Positions 22,125 to 31,870 are shown, counted from the first letter of the stretch. The stretch: DNA of 49,423 bases from an uncultured Oscillospiraceae bacterium (GCA_947625045.1 CANQMW010000020.1:1-49423), one strand, 5' to 3'. Numbers and translations: made by a program. The notes: generated from the letters alone by a model not told the origin.

Positions 22125-25106
22125 TCATGTATCTGCTTTTTTGAGGCTCTTATATATCTCGCTGGCAAAGATCCCAAGGACATCTTTCTTTATCTCAGCA
22201 TTGTTCAAAAGGAGCGTAAAGAAATCCTGGTTTTGCTCAAGTCCTTCAATCAGAGCGTCGTCAATATCGTCATAGAAAGAAAACTCAAAATCCTTTTCGC
22301 TGTTATTCTTTGCAGACGTTTTCAGCCTATCCGACTTCAAAAGAATATCCCGGATTTGCAGCATAGCCTTAACCGCCACGTCGTTATCATAGGTCTTTCC
22401 TGTACGGGAATTGATTTCATCTATGATTTGGCTCAGGCGTTCTATTTTAGCCTCAGTAAGATTGAAACCATCGGACTGCGGCAGCTTCGTCACCGGCCTG
22501 GATACCAGTTTCTCGTCTGTAAAGGTTTCGCCTTTCTTCTGGACAAACTGGCTGGCTTTGATTTTGCCTGTAAGGTCAAATCCGCCACCCGCGCCCGACG
22601 TGTTCAGATAGGGCAGAAGGTAAGTAAGAAACACATACTTCTTATGGATGTCCACGTCCTTGAAACAGCTCGCTTGCAGCAAAAACTCGTAGAACCGGAC
22701 AAAGCCACGCATCCTAAAACGAATCTCTTTCTGCTGCTCAGCATTGTACTGCTTGATAGCCTTTTCTGCCTTTCCCAAACAGAAGGTCAGCTTTTTCTTC
22801 TCAGCGGATGTAATGCTGCCTGTCCGCTGCTTGAAAAGGATATTGTTGAAGTCCTCAATATCCATCGGGTCCAACACCATAAAGGCGTCCAGGTTCGCTT
22901 CCAAATCATAGATATGCTTTGGATTCAAATTCCCGGAGAGCAGCGTTGTGGTATAGAACGGCGCAAACGACGCCTGTATATCCTCGTACTTGTTGACGAA
23001 ATCCAGAATGAATGTCTTCTTATCAAAGGGAGGGCAGATACGATTCAAACGGCTGAACGTCTGCACGGCATTGACGCCTTTCAGCTTCTTCAAAACGTAC
23101 ATGGCACAGAGCTTCCGCTGGTCGAATCCCGTCTGATACTTATTGGCTACGATAAGCACATTATAAGCATCCGAATCAAACATAAGCGGCAACTGTTCTT
23201 CCCGGAATCCATTCATTCCCGGCTCCGTATATTCGGTATCGTCATCCTCCAGCTTCACTTTGCCGGAGAACGCAACCAGCGCCGAGATCCCCTTGTAACC
23301 CTTCCGGGTGATATAATCCTCGAAAGCCTGACGGTATTTCACCGCAGACTGGCGTGACGCCGTGATGACCATTGCCTTTGCCATGCCGCCCAATTCGCCC
23401 ATCACAACATTGCGGAAATGCTCCACAATGACTTCGACTCGCTGGGCAATATTTGTCTCATGCAACTCTATGAAACGGGCGATCTGTTTCTTGGCGTCGT
23501 CCGTTTTCAGCTCCGGGTCTTCTTCGATCTCCTTATTCAGCTTGTATATCGTCTCGTACTCCGTGAAGTTTTGCAGCACATCCAGTATGTACTCTTCTTC
23601 GATGGCTTGCTTCATAGAGTACAGATGAAACGCCTCGTACTGTCCCTTCGGATTCAAACGGCCAAAGAGCCGCAGCGTCTTGTCCTTCGGCGTTGCCGTG
23701 AACGCGAACATACTGACGTTCTGCTGCTTCCCGGACTTCTCGATCTGGTCATTGATCATATCATCGGCGTCTTTATACTCCTGATCGCCGGAACCAAGAG
23801 CCTGTGTCACGGCTTGCATATCTTTGCCAGCCGTAGAGGAATGTGCCTCGTCGATGATGACGGCAAAACGCTTCCCCTGCAGATTGGCTACCGCGTCCAC
23901 AATATAAGGGAATTTCTGAATCGTAGTAGCAATGATCTTCGTGCCATGCGTCAGCTCATATGCCAAATCAGCAGACGAACAGTTGTCATCCATGACCCGG
24001 ATAAGACCGGCCTTGTGGTCCATGCCAAGGATAGCTTTTTGCAGCTGCCGGTCAACTACAACACGGTCCGTCACAATAATAATGCTGTTGAAGATGACCT
24101 GATTGTTGGCATCGTGCAAAGACGTCAGACGATATGTAAGCCATGCAATGCTGTTTGTCTTCCCGGAACCGGCAGAGTGTTGCACCAGATAATTCAGCTC
24201 TGTGCCATGCTCATATACAGACGCCAGCAGTTTCCGGATCAGGTCCAGCTGATGATACCGTGGGAAAATCAGCGTCTCGGAATGCTTCTTTTTTCCCGTT
24301 GCCTCGTCAACTTCCTCTTTCCGTTCGATGAAAACGAACTTGGAAATCAGGTCCAGGACAGTATCCTTTGCAAGAATATCCTCCCACATATAATAAACGC
24401 TGTAGCGGTCATCATAGATGGGGTTTCCGGCCCCGGCGTCCACGCCCTCGCCATTGCCCATGTTGAACGGCAGGAACACAGTCGCATCACCGTTCAACCG
24501 CGTCGTCATGTAGACTTCGTTCAGATCCATAGCGAAATTGACGATGGTGCCAGCCTTGAACCGGAACAGGCGGGTCTTCGGGTCACGGTCATGCCGATAC
24601 TGATAAATCGCGTCCTGATAGGACTGGCCCGCAGCGTTGCACTTCAACTCAAAAGACATAATAGCAAAGCCATTAAGGAAGATAACAAGGTCGATCCTCT
24701 CGTCATCGGAAGCCCAAACTTCCTCCATCACAGAGAGGATATTGTTACTATACTGCTTGAGCAGCGTCTTGTTGAACGTCGTGGCCGGTTTCGTGTACAT
24801 CAGGTCCAAATGCCGATTGCTGATCTCCACACCATTTTTCAGCACTTCAACAAGGCTGGACTTGTCGGCAGTCACAGCCTGGTTGATGACGTTCACGACG
24901 GTTTCCTCCAGGTCGGCCTTGAAGATCTTCGCAAGTTCCGTCATCGTGTCCGGCTGGGAGGCGTTCAGAAACTCAAACAGCATCCCACGGTCAAGCGCAA
25001 AGTGCCGGTCATAATCGGTGGCCTTGCGGATCCGATAGCCGTTCTTGGACTGTAGATAGTCCATGATCTCATGCTGGTATTGCTTTTCAGAGAGGATGTT
25101 ATTCAT
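22125..25106 (-). CDS. hsdR: Type I restriction enzyme, endonuclease/translocase subunit HsdR
   Basis: 993 residues. N-terminal PD-(D/E)xK nuclease with D139 and E153-x-K155 (IDLVIFLNGFAIMSFELKC). Walker A AGSGKT (312-317), Walker B IIDEAH, then helicase motifs such as TGFDQRKLCAMYVLKKLKG and QTFSRLNR. It translocates and cuts unmethylated DNA in complex with HsdM and HsdS. All catalytic residues I can check are intact. The start overlaps hsdS by 8 bases, so expression is coupled to the methylase subunits. The C-terminal ~200 residues are the HsdM/HsdS docking part. Length is normal. Confidence 0.95.
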   Translation of the reverse strand: MNNILSEKQYQHEIMDYLQSKNGYRIRKATDYDRHFALDRGMLFEFLNASQPDTMTELAKIFKADLEETVVNVINQAVTADKSSLVEVLKNGVEISNRHLDLMYTKPATTFNKTLLKQYSNNILSVMEEVWASDDERIDLVIFLNGFAIMSFELKCNAAGQSYQDAIYQYRHDRDPKTRLFRFKAGTIVNFAMDLNEVYMTTRLNGDATVFLPFNMGNGEGVDAGAGNPIYDDRYSVYYMWEDILAKDTVLDLISKFVFIERKEEVDEATGKKKHSETLIFPRYHQLDLIRKLLASVYEHGTELNYLVQHSAGSGKTNSIAWLTYRLTSLHDANNQVIFNSIIIVTDRVVVDRQLQKAILGMDHKAGLIRVMDDNCSSADLAYELTHGTKIIATTIQKFPYIVDAVANLQGKRFAVIIDEAHSSTAGKDMQAVTQALGSGDQEYKDADDMINDQIEKSGKQQNVSMFAFTATPKDKTLRLFGRLNPKGQYEAFHLYSMKQAIEEEYILDVLQNFTEYETIYKLNKEIEEDPELKTDDAKKQIARFIELHETNIAQRVEVIVEHFRNVVMGELGGMAKAMVITASRQSAVKYRQAFEDYITRKGYKGISALVAFSGKVKLEDDDTEYTEPGMNGFREEQLPLMFDSDAYNVLIVANKYQTGFDQRKLCAMYVLKKLKGVNAVQTFSRLNRICPPFDKKTFILDFVNKYEDIQASFAPFYTTTLLSGNLNPKHIYDLEANLDAFMVLDPMDIEDFNNILFKQRTGSITSAEKKKLTFCLGKAEKAIKQYNAEQQKEIRFRMRGFVRFYEFLLQASCFKDVDIHKKYVFLTYLLPYLNTSGAGGGFDLTGKIKASQFVQKKGETFTDEKLVSRPVTKLPQSDGFNLTEAKIERLSQIIDEINSRTGKTYDNDVAVKAMLQIRDILLKSDRLKTSAKNNSEKDFEFSFYDDIDDALIEGLEQNQDFFTLLLNNAEIKKDVLGIFASEIYKSLKKADT

Positions 25107-27015
25107 GAGTGGTACCTCTTTGCGGCCTTGGGAGTGTATGTTGTCCTGATCCTTTAGGAATAATTCCTTGTCTTCTCATTTTATCCAAGGTGTTTTTCCA
25201 TGTATCTTCAGCGGTATTGGCCTTGTTAGGAGTCCAAGCTGTCTGGATTCTATGGATAATATCAGCATCTGTCGGATTGTTGTTTCCGTCGAGAAGCAAA
25301 TCATTCCAAACGGCAAAAGCGGTAGCAATCCGCTCAATCTGGCGGGTATATTTAAGGCCTTTGACAAAAGATACCAGCCTGATCATCCCTTCTTTGTACT
25401 GCGAAAAAGCGTTCTCGTATCTGCTCCTGAACTCTTCATGTTTACTCCCTTTTTCGTATTTTTCAGCTTTGCCAGATATCCTTCTAAACCAACCATTCTC
25501 TACAAGTGTATTGAGGTAGTGGTCAAAGTTCAGGTCATACGGTCCATGCTCGAACCGATAGTATTGCGTTGTGGAATTCAGGCCCAGATAAGCATCAAAG
25601 AGATAAAGCACTTTCTGTAGTTGCGTTTTTCCCAATAGAGCATGGCCAAGCTGATCTATCACCATTCCTGCCATGATTACATGGGGATCAAGCCCAATTA
25701 TCTCTTCGGAATGGAGGCTAAACGGTGTTTCCTTCTTGCCTGTGACGTACTCATAAATGAGCGATTTCTTATACGCATCAAGCATATCAAGCTGAGCCTT
25801 TTTGCCGGAAATTGCAGCATTTGCTTTGGCAATCGTATTGTCTATATACTCAACGATAGCACTCTGTTCATCTGTTGGCGGAATAGGATATAAAAGCTCC
25901 GACAGTTTGTTCCAGTTCAAATCACACGAGCGGACACGAATACCCGTTGACAATGCTACAAATACATCACTGTAAGCCATACCACGAAGGTAATACATAA
26001 TATATCGCTTATTCTGCTTGGTATCCAACACATTCAAGACGGGAGAGGATTTGCCTCGCGAATCAGAAATGCCGATAGCTCCGGCAAAGCCATCCATGCC
26101 ATGCACGACCAAATCTCCGACATCAATGCCTTGATACCCAATTTCTTTATCCGAAAATGTAAATCCATCCTCACGGCGATTGCTACGCAATGTAACTTCG
26201 CCATCACGAAAACAAGTAATTACATCGTCATCTTTCCTTACAGGCTTTTGAAGGTGTTTTAGTATATATTTTCCGCGAATCATCTTCCAATGGACCGGAA
26301 TCTCCCCAGCCCATTTAATACCGCTGTCCTCCATCTGAGCATCAGGGTTCAGCCCCTTTGTCACGGCCTCAGTGATAACAGAACGCTTATACTGCTCCAG
26401 AGCGTCAATCTGAGCTTGAATGTCGGCAACCAGTGCATCAAGCTCAGCACACTTGGCATCAAGGAAATCAGCAATCCGATGCTGTTCATGTTTGGGAGGT
26501 ACTAATAGTTCGCAACTCATAAGAATGTTTTGCGTAATTGAGAATACTTTAACCCCGGAAACGGCTTCTCTCAGCTGCTTGCGCCATGTATCAGTCTTAA
26601 ATAAATACGCGTAATATCTATTATCTTCTTTATATATTGAATGAAGTATGATGGCATGATACCCGCCAAATAGGCGTGAATTATCACGCTTATAAACGCA
26701 ATTACCACACCCATCATAATCTTCTGAAGTATCGGCAAATATGAAATCATATTGGAAAACTTCGCATTGAGGATAATGCTTCTGATAACGCAAATCCACA
26801 TATCTCAAAAGGCATTCCCGTATATCTGTTCCTGTATTAGCTTTTGAATGAATTTGTCCATAACTTACTACAGGCAGTCCATTCTCTATAAGATTGTCTT
26901 TTGTAATTGGTAATCCTTTTCCTGATGTGAACAAGTATTTTATTTTACTTATATCCCAATCAGCCGGAATCTCACCAATCCATTCAATCCCGCTGTCTTT
27001 CATTTCCCGCATCAT
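25099..27015 (-). CDS. hsdS: Type I specificity subunit HsdS with an extra C-terminal domain
   Basis: 638 residues, against roughly 400-450 for usual HsdS. Two target-recognition domains (about 5-175 and 232-390) each end in a conserved spacer helix: PPKHEQHRIADFLDAKCAEL and PPTDEQSAIVEYIDNTIAKA. The half-repeats start with MKDSGIEWIGEIPADW and MEDSGIKWAGEIPVHW. From about 430 an additional ~200-residue domain begins (GKTQLQKVLYLFDAYLGL, YYRFEHGPYDLNFDHYL). It resembles the KLQKLLY..GP pattern of Panacea/DUF4065-like domains, which occur in antitoxins. The ribosome site GAGGTG precedes the ATG, 8 bases after the hsdM stop. The extension may regulate restriction or link it to another partner; that is inference. 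Confidence 0.9.
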   Translation of the reverse strand: MMREMKDSGIEWIGEIPADWDISKIKYLFTSGKGLPITKDNLIENGLPVVSYGQIHSKANTGTDIRECLLRYVDLRYQKHYPQCEVFQYDFIFADTSEDYDGCGNCVYKRDNSRLFGGYHAIILHSIYKEDNRYYAYLFKTDTWRKQLREAVSGVKVFSITQNILMSCELLVPPKHEQHRIADFLDAKCAELDALVADIQAQIDALEQYKRSVITEAVTKGLNPDAQMEDSGIKWAGEIPVHWKMIRGKYILKHLQKPVRKDDDVITCFRDGEVTLRSNRREDGFTFSDKEIGYQGIDVGDLVVHGMDGFAGAIGISDSRGKSSPVLNVLDTKQNKRYIMYYLRGMAYSDVFVALSTGIRVRSCDLNWNKLSELLYPIPPTDEQSAIVEYIDNTIAKANAAISGKKAQLDMLDAYKKSLIYEYVTGKKETPFSLHSEEIIGLDPHVIMAGMVIDQLGHALLGKTQLQKVLYLFDAYLGLNSTTQYYRFEHGPYDLNFDHYLNTLVENGWFRRISGKAEKYEKGSKHEEFRSRYENAFSQYKEGMIRLVSFVKGLKYTRQIERIATAFAVWNDLLLDGNNNPTDADIIHRIQTAWTPNKANTAEDTWKNTLDKMRRQGIIPKGSGQHTLPRPQRGTTHE

Positions 27016-27023
27016 CCGTCACC

Positions 27024-29117
27024 TCACCCAAACAGCTTTGCCACGCGCTCGGACACGGAAAGCTCCAGCTCCATAAACTTGGCCTCCAGTTCTTCGCTGG
27101 GCGTGGGCTGCTGGTATTTATAGAAATACCGCGTAAACGGGATCTCCGCGCCGGTCTTGATGACAGGCTTTTTAGCACCCACATTTTCTTCCCAAAACCA
27201 CTGTGCATCGGGGATATGCGGCAGCACTTCCCGCTGCATATATGTGTCGATATCTTCCTCGAACTTCACCGTCTCGGTGTCCTTCGTGGCCTTATCATAG
27301 ATGATGTTGCCCTTACGGTCCTTCTGGACCTCGGCGTGCTTGTCCATGACGGACAGGCCATCGGCGATTTTTTCCGCCAGCTTCTTGTCGATTCCCAATC
27401 CCGTCAGCACTTTATTCAGCACCGGCATGAAAGCATCAGGGGACATATACACAGAATCAGAAACATTCTGCTTCAACCTCTCTATGATAGCGTCATAGAG
27501 GGGTTTTGCTTTTCTGTATTCCTCCAAGCTCTTTTCGTCCTTCGCCGTCAGCTTCTCATTGCTGTTCTCCAGCGCATAGACCTTGGCCTCGTCATAGAGG
27601 GAACTCATGGAGCCGCTGGTCAGCATAGCATCTATCCTATCAAGCGTGATAGCATAGCTTCTCTGGAGCGGCTGCATGACCGTGTACTCACGGTATATGA
27701 ACTCGGTATTGGCATAGATCTGGCAAAGCTCGTTTTCCTCAAAATCGGCATACAGCCGCGTGATCTCCGCCCGGTCCTCCTTGGTAAACTCATTCTTCTT
27801 GTTGCCCAGCGGCTTCCGCAGCTTATGATAAATGCCGGTCGCATCAATCAGCTGGACCTTGCCCCGGCGCTCAGCGCGCTTGTTCTTGGAAATGACCCAA
27901 ATGTAAGTAGCGATGCCAGTGTTGTAGAACAAATCCGTAGGCATAGCGATTATCGCTTCCAGCAAATCCTGCTCCAGCAGCCAACGGCGCACCTGAGATT
28001 CCCCGGAGGCAACGCCTCCAGTGAACAGGGGCGAACCATTCTCAATAATCGCCATCCGGCCCTGCTTGTCGTCCAGCTTTGCCACGGCAGACTGCAAAAA
28101 CAAAAGCTGAGAATCACCACCGCTCGGAAGACCAGCACCCCAGCGGCCAGCCATGCCCTTTGTGTACTCGGCCTTTACCGCTTCTTCCTGTCCGGCCTTT
28201 GCGTCCTTGCCGCTCCACGGCGTACCAAATGGGGGATTCTCGATCATAAAGCGCATCTTCACATCCGGGAAGCAGTCCTCTTTCAGCGTATCGGCATGAC
28301 GGAAATTATCCGCGTTCTGATTCTTTATCAGCATTTCGGCCAGACCGACGGCATAGGACTGGCCCATAAGCTCCTGCCCGAACAGGCGCACATCCGCAGA
28401 GGGATTCAGATGCCGGATATAGGAATAGCTGGTAGAAAGCATACCGCTGGTCCCGCAAGCCTGGTCCCCAACGGTGATGACTTTGCCCAGATCAAATATA
28501 TCATCGCATCCCTCGGCAATCAGGACAGACACCAAGACCTTGATGATATCACGGCCAGTATAAAATTGACCGGCGTCCACGTTCTGATAGAACCGGCCAA
28601 TCAGATTTTCAAAGATGTACCCCATCTTGATGCTGTCGAATGTCTCAACGGACAAGTCCAGCTCAGAAAACGCCTTTACCACACTGTAGAGACAGCCATC
28701 CTTGTCCATCTTCTCAATGTGCTTATTCATCTCAAGCTCATTCAGAATATCCTGTACATTCGCGGAGAAACCGTTTATGTACTCCAGGAAATTTGCCCTG
28801 AGATGGTCAGGATCATCGCACAGCCGGGAAAGGGTGTACTCGCTTACGTTGTAAAACTGATACTTGGAAACGCGCTGCATAGCTTTTGCCGGATAGTTGG
28901 GATTTCTCTTGTATGTACCGACCACATCTGCTTTTGTGGGAGCTAAAGCGCACTCAAACCGGCGAATGATGGTCATAGGAATGACCACATCGCCGTACTT
29001 GTCCGGCATATAAGACCCACGCAGCTTATTGGCAATACCCCAAATGAAATTAGCCTCAGACGTAATATCAACCGGGTTATCATCCCACATGACATCTATC
29101 TTTTTAGAATCCAGCAT
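27024..29117 (-). CDS. hsdM: Type I restriction-modification methylase subunit HsdM
   Basis: 697 residues, ATG after GGAGGAATAGCA. N-terminal bundle (MTIIRRFECAL), SAM motif I DQACGTSGM (218-226; the usual form is DPACGTGG) and catalytic NPPF (294-297), which marks an N6-adenine methylase. A QFYTGRDIIKVLV segment precedes motif I as usual. The C-terminal half contains long helices that dock HsdS. With HsdS it methylates adenines in a bipartite site. It is the first hsd gene, 50 bases after the ribbon-helix-helix gene, so it may be expressed from the parA promoters. A CTGTATACAG palindrome (29144-29153) sits in that gap. Confidence 0.95.
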   Translation of the reverse strand: MLDSKKIDVMWDDNPVDITSEANFIWGIANKLRGSYMPDKYGDVVIPMTIIRRFECALAPTKADVVGTYKRNPNYPAKAMQRVSKYQFYNVSEYTLSRLCDDPDHLRANFLEYINGFSANVQDILNELEMNKHIEKMDKDGCLYSVVKAFSELDLSVETFDSIKMGYIFENLIGRFYQNVDAGQFYTGRDIIKVLVSVLIAEGCDDIFDLGKVITVGDQACGTSGMLSTSYSYIRHLNPSADVRLFGQELMGQSYAVGLAEMLIKNQNADNFRHADTLKEDCFPDVKMRFMIENPPFGTPWSGKDAKAGQEEAVKAEYTKGMAGRWGAGLPSGGDSQLLFLQSAVAKLDDKQGRMAIIENGSPLFTGGVASGESQVRRWLLEQDLLEAIIAMPTDLFYNTGIATYIWVISKNKRAERRGKVQLIDATGIYHKLRKPLGNKKNEFTKEDRAEITRLYADFEENELCQIYANTEFIYREYTVMQPLQRSYAITLDRIDAMLTSGSMSSLYDEAKVYALENSNEKLTAKDEKSLEEYRKAKPLYDAIIERLKQNVSDSVYMSPDAFMPVLNKVLTGLGIDKKLAEKIADGLSVMDKHAEVQKDRKGNIIYDKATKDTETVKFEEDIDTYMQREVLPHIPDAQWFWEENVGAKKPVIKTGAEIPFTRYFYKYQQPTPSEELEAKFMELELSVSERVAKLFG

Positions 29118-29167
29118 TGCTATTCCTCCAGCGTTATCTTTGTCTGTATACAGTGATAGTGATGCCT

Positions 29168-29443
29168 TTACCGCCTTAGACCCTCATCCGTACAATACCT
29201 TTCGATCCAGATATGCAGCAAATCGCTCACAGAGATATAATTCTGGGCCGCATACGCTTTTAATTTCTGCTTATCCTCGCCCGAAATGGAAAGCGTCATC
29301 GTCGTGGCGTTCGGTCCACGCTTACGCATAGGTGCTTCATCCTTATCACCAACCGCCACAGCCTTTATTTTGGCCTGTTCCTGCTCACGATCAGCAACAG
29401 CCTCGCCAAAGGCTCCAAACATATTGTCCTGCTTCTTTGCCAT
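29168..29443 (-). CDS. Ribbon-helix-helix-like partner of ParA
   Basis: 91 residues, ATG after AAGGAGAG. A basic, flexible N-terminal half is followed by TTMTLSISGEDKQKLKAYAAQNYISVSDLLHIWIERY, which has the strand-helix-helix pattern of small DNA-binding partition proteins. It lies 75 bases downstream of parA, so it is probably the centromere-binding component. The gap has its own promoter with a GTGTATTATACAC palindrome over the -10 box, which fits autoregulation. Confidence 0.7.
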   Translation of the reverse strand: MAKKQDNMFGAFGEAVADREQEQAKIKAVAVGDKDEAPMRKRGPNATTMTLSISGEDKQKLKAYAAQNYISVSDLLHIWIERYCTDEGLRR

Positions 29444-29475
29444 GATGGTTCTCTCCTTGTATCGTTAATCTCTAT

Positions 29476-29507
29476 GTGTATTATACACAACTATAATTAA
29501 ATATCAA
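29476..29507 (-). promoter_or_regulatory. Promoter and operator before the ribbon-helix-helix gene
   Basis: On the minus strand TTGATA (29502-29507), 16-bp spacer, TATAAT (29480-29485). The palindrome GTGTATTATACAC (29476-29488) covers the -10 box. Confidence 0.6.
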
Positions 29508-29517
29508 GTATAATTGC

Positions 29518-30084
29518 TTATTCAGCAACTATGCCGATCAGGTCCCGAATCGTGTTCACGACCTCCTGCATCGCTCTGGCTGCTTTGCTGCTCTTGGCGT
29601 ACTCAATGACAGATTGACCGGCAGCAGACGCTTGCACGAACTGCTCCGACTGCGGCAAGGTCAACACGGTCATCTTGCCCGCCTTGACCTGGCCTTGGAA
29701 CCATGCCCGGAAATCCGCCGATGCCCGCCATCTGTTCCATGCGTTAATGACAACGACCAGAGGCGTTGTCGGTGCGTTCTTGGCCGCGATCTCCAGCATC
29801 CGCAATAACGGCTCGATGTCACGGCTGGTAGGCCGTGTGGGTATCACTATAACATCCGCCTCCGCCATCCAGACGCCCATCTGCCGTTGCAATGCACCCG
29901 GCGTGTCGATGACGGCTACCTCGGCGTCCTGCCGCTGGTCCGTTCTATGTATCGTGCCACCCTGGACATCCAAGTCGAAAAACGCAACCGGGATCCCGGA
30001 ACGCTCAAACGAAAAGGCCAGTTCATCGGCAATCAGGGACTTGCCGACACCGCCCTTTTGGTTGCAAATCAGAACTTTCTTCAC
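29518..30084 (-). CDS. parA: ParA-family partition ATPase
   Basis: 188 residues from GTG 30084, chosen because AAAGGTGG lies about 9 bases upstream and the protein then starts VKKVLICNQKGGVGKS; an upstream GTG at 30096 is possible. Deviant Walker A KGGVGKS (10-16), FFDLDVQGG for Walker A', and VIDTPG for Walker B. This short ParA class moves plasmids with a small DNA-binding partner, encoded next. Presence on an integrated element argues for an extrachromosomal phase. Confidence 0.9.
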   Translation of the reverse strand: MKKVLICNQKGGVGKSLIADELAFSFERSGIPVAFFDLDVQGGTIHRTDQRQDAEVAVIDTPGALQRQMGVWMAEADVIVIPTRPTSRDIEPLLRMLEIAAKNAPTTPLVVVINAWNRWRASADFRAWFQGQVKAGKMTVLTLPQSEQFVQASAAGQSVIEYAKSSKAARAMQEVVNTIRDLIGIVAE

Positions 30085-30109
30085 GTATCTCGCCACCTTT
30101 CACGAGTAT

Positions 30110-30138
30110 ATTATACTGCATAATTACTTATAAATCAA
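30110..30138 (-). promoter_or_regulatory. Promoter of parA
   Basis: On the minus strand TTGATT (30133-30138), 17-bp spacer, TATAAT (30110-30115). Confidence 0.8.
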
Positions 30139-30189
30139 TACGACATAGCATTTAATATGTAAACATTATGTGAATAATAGTTAATAATA

Positions 30190-30218
30190 TTGATTTTAGG
30201 GCCAAAAGAAAGTATAAT
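30190..30218 (+). promoter_or_regulatory. Promoter of the putative rep gene
   Basis: TTGATT (30190-30195), 17-bp spacer, TATAAT (30213-30218). It diverges from the parA promoter with nearly identical boxes. Confidence 0.8.
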
Positions 30219-30257
30219 ATAATTAAAATATAAGGATTTCAGCGGAGGCTTGCAAAA

Positions 30258-31694
30258 ATGACCCGTGAAGAAGTAAAAGCTATCCCTGGCATAATGAGAT
30301 TTCTCGCATCCGTAGTGACGCCAGACGGGACCGTAATGTTTTGTTTGCCAGTACCTGGTATGCAGACAGCATTCACCACGACCGATGACGGATGTACGAT
30401 CCCAGCGTGTACCACTGTGACCGAATTAGAAACGTGCAAAGCAGCATGGGCAAAATACATACAAAACCTGACTGGCACAGTGATGGATCCTGATCCAGAT
30501 ATGGATACTGGCTGGGTAATGCCTACAGACGACGAATTGCATGAGATTTTGGGCGACGGGTACATCACCAAGGCAGAGTATGACGCACTCCACGCCCAAG
30601 CCCAAGACCCTACGCCAGAGCCGGAACCGGAGCCAATCTCTGCGTCTGACGGCAAACACAGGTCACGTAAAAAAGCTGCCGAACACGGCGCTATCACCCT
30701 GTCCGAGATGCCAGATGAGATGATAATACCCACCAGCCCCGCATACCGGACTGCGCTGCAAGCCACTCCCAGCGAAAAAATCACGAGGCTCATAAAACTC
30801 ATGCCGCAGATTATGGCGCAGCTCACTGTCAAGGATGGCGTCGTCGTGAACGGCGATAAAATACGGATTCTATCAACGAAGTTTAAGAACGTGGAGCTGT
30901 CGCTCAATTATCCGCTATTACAGGCGCTATATTCTGTCATCTTCACTCATTTTGAAAATGACATCATAAGCAAAACACCAGACGAAATACAGCGCATGGT
31001 GTCAAATCCGGATTATCTCAACCGTGGTGTGGACATATATATGCCGGACTTTGTACGGATGATGGGATTTACTCAAAACACATCCGATACATTCATCGAA
31101 AACATTGTGAAGCAAATCGCGGTATTCGGCATTGTCCTTGGCGCATATACCCCCAAAGGTGGACACGCCTCATACTATCCCGTTCTGCAAATGCACCGCT
31201 ATGACGGTAACAAGAACGTCCTGACCGTCAGCAGTCCGTGGATTAACGCCCTCATTGCGCGGAGCATCGGCAGCAGTATCAAAACAGACAAACACGGAAA
31301 GCCGGAAATAACCAAGACTGGCAAAGCCGTTATGCTGCCCTCGCACAGCTATATGATAAAAAGCAGCATCGAATCCGAAAAGAACAAACGAGCTATTGAA
31401 ATCGTTGTCGCAATCGTTACTGTAATTGAAACCGCCGGAGACAGCACCCCGCATATAACTTACAAAGAATTGCTCAACCGTTGTCCGGATTTGAACCGGG
31501 CATATCAACTATCAAACGATGCAAATAAAAGCAACGTCCTCCGTCGCGCCTTTGCCGGTGCAAATGAAATGCTGGTCAAGCATACATATCTTTTCCAAAC
31601 ATACAAGAATCTCCAGATTCCTAAAATGCAACCCTCAGTCAGAAATCTGAATGTAGTGATAGAGTTTACGCATGACGGGAAAATCAAAAAATGA
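30258..31694 (+). CDS. Putative replication initiator
   Basis: 478 residues, ATG after GGAGG. I do not recognise the family. Residues 1-115 are a compact N-terminal part, then an acidic Pro/Glu linker (about 115-135, PTPEPEPEP). The rest is helix-rich and includes MPDFVRMMGFTQNT, KRAIEIVVAIVTVIE and ITYKELLNRCPDLNRAYQLS, patterns compatible with winged helices. Position decides the call: four iterons and AT-rich palindromes follow immediately, a DnaB-like helicase gene comes next, and a parA operon diverges. That is the layout of an iteron-controlled replicon whose initiator binds the repeats. Confidence 0.55.
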   Translation: MTREEVKAIPGIMRFLASVVTPDGTVMFCLPVPGMQTAFTTTDDGCTIPACTTVTELETCKAAWAKYIQNLTGTVMDPDPDMDTGWVMPTDDELHEILGDGYITKAEYDALHAQAQDPTPEPEPEPISASDGKHRSRKKAAEHGAITLSEMPDEMIIPTSPAYRTALQATPSEKITRLIKLMPQIMAQLTVKDGVVVNGDKIRILSTKFKNVELSLNYPLLQALYSVIFTHFENDIISKTPDEIQRMVSNPDYLNRGVDIYMPDFVRMMGFTQNTSDTFIENIVKQIAVFGIVLGAYTPKGGHASYYPVLQMHRYDGNKNVLTVSSPWINALIARSIGSSIKTDKHGKPEITKTGKAVMLPSHSYMIKSSIESEKNKRAIEIVVAIVTVIETAGDSTPHITYKELLNRCPDLNRAYQLSNDANKSNVLRRAFAGANEMLVKHTYLFQTYKNLQIPKMQPSVRNLNVVIEFTHDGKIKK

Positions 31695-31707
31695 TCGCAA
31701 AATTTTT

Positions 31708-31787
31708 CTATTTGCTGCATTAAAAACTCTATTTGCTGCATTAAATTTTCTATTTGCTGCATTAAAAATTCTATTTGCTGCATTAAC
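31708..31787 (+). repeat. Four iterons of 21-bp period (candidate replication origin)
   Basis: CTATTTGCTGCATTAA begins at 31708, 31729, 31750 and 31771, exactly 21 bp apart, with only the 4-5 bases between units varying. Two helical turns per unit puts all copies on one face, as in initiator-binding iterons. The array starts 13 bases after the rep stop. Confidence 0.85.
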
Positions 31788-31840
31788 GGTTTTTCTGAAA
31801 CCCTTGCGCCGCAAGGCTTTGCGGGATTTTTCGATGTCTT

Positions 31841-31869
31841 AATATTATAATATTCTAATATTATAATAT
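31841..31869. other. AT-rich palindromic repeats (candidate unwinding region)
   Basis: AATATTATAATAT occurs twice 16 bp apart (31841-31853, 31857-31869); the first extends to a perfect 14-bp palindrome. All-AT sequence next to iterons is expected for duplex opening. CCTTGC/GCAAGG (about 31802-31816) lies between. Confidence 0.6.
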
Positions 31870-31870
31870 G

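Noticed and set aside
22041-25055. Long plus-strand frames antisense to hsdR
   Set aside because: hsdR motifs are complete on the minus strand; the antisense frames show no family features.
27216-28946. 576-codon plus-strand frame antisense to hsdM
   Set aside because: The methylase motifs explain the region; the antisense product is featureless.
31505-31783. Minus-strand frame starting with four MQQIE heptads, looking like a coiled-coil protein
   Set aside because: The heptads are the 21-bp iterons read in frame; it overlaps the rep end antisense and has no ribosome site.
31708-31787. Iterons considered as a CRISPR array
   Set aside because: 21-bp period with only 4-5 variable bases, no real spacers and no cas genes.
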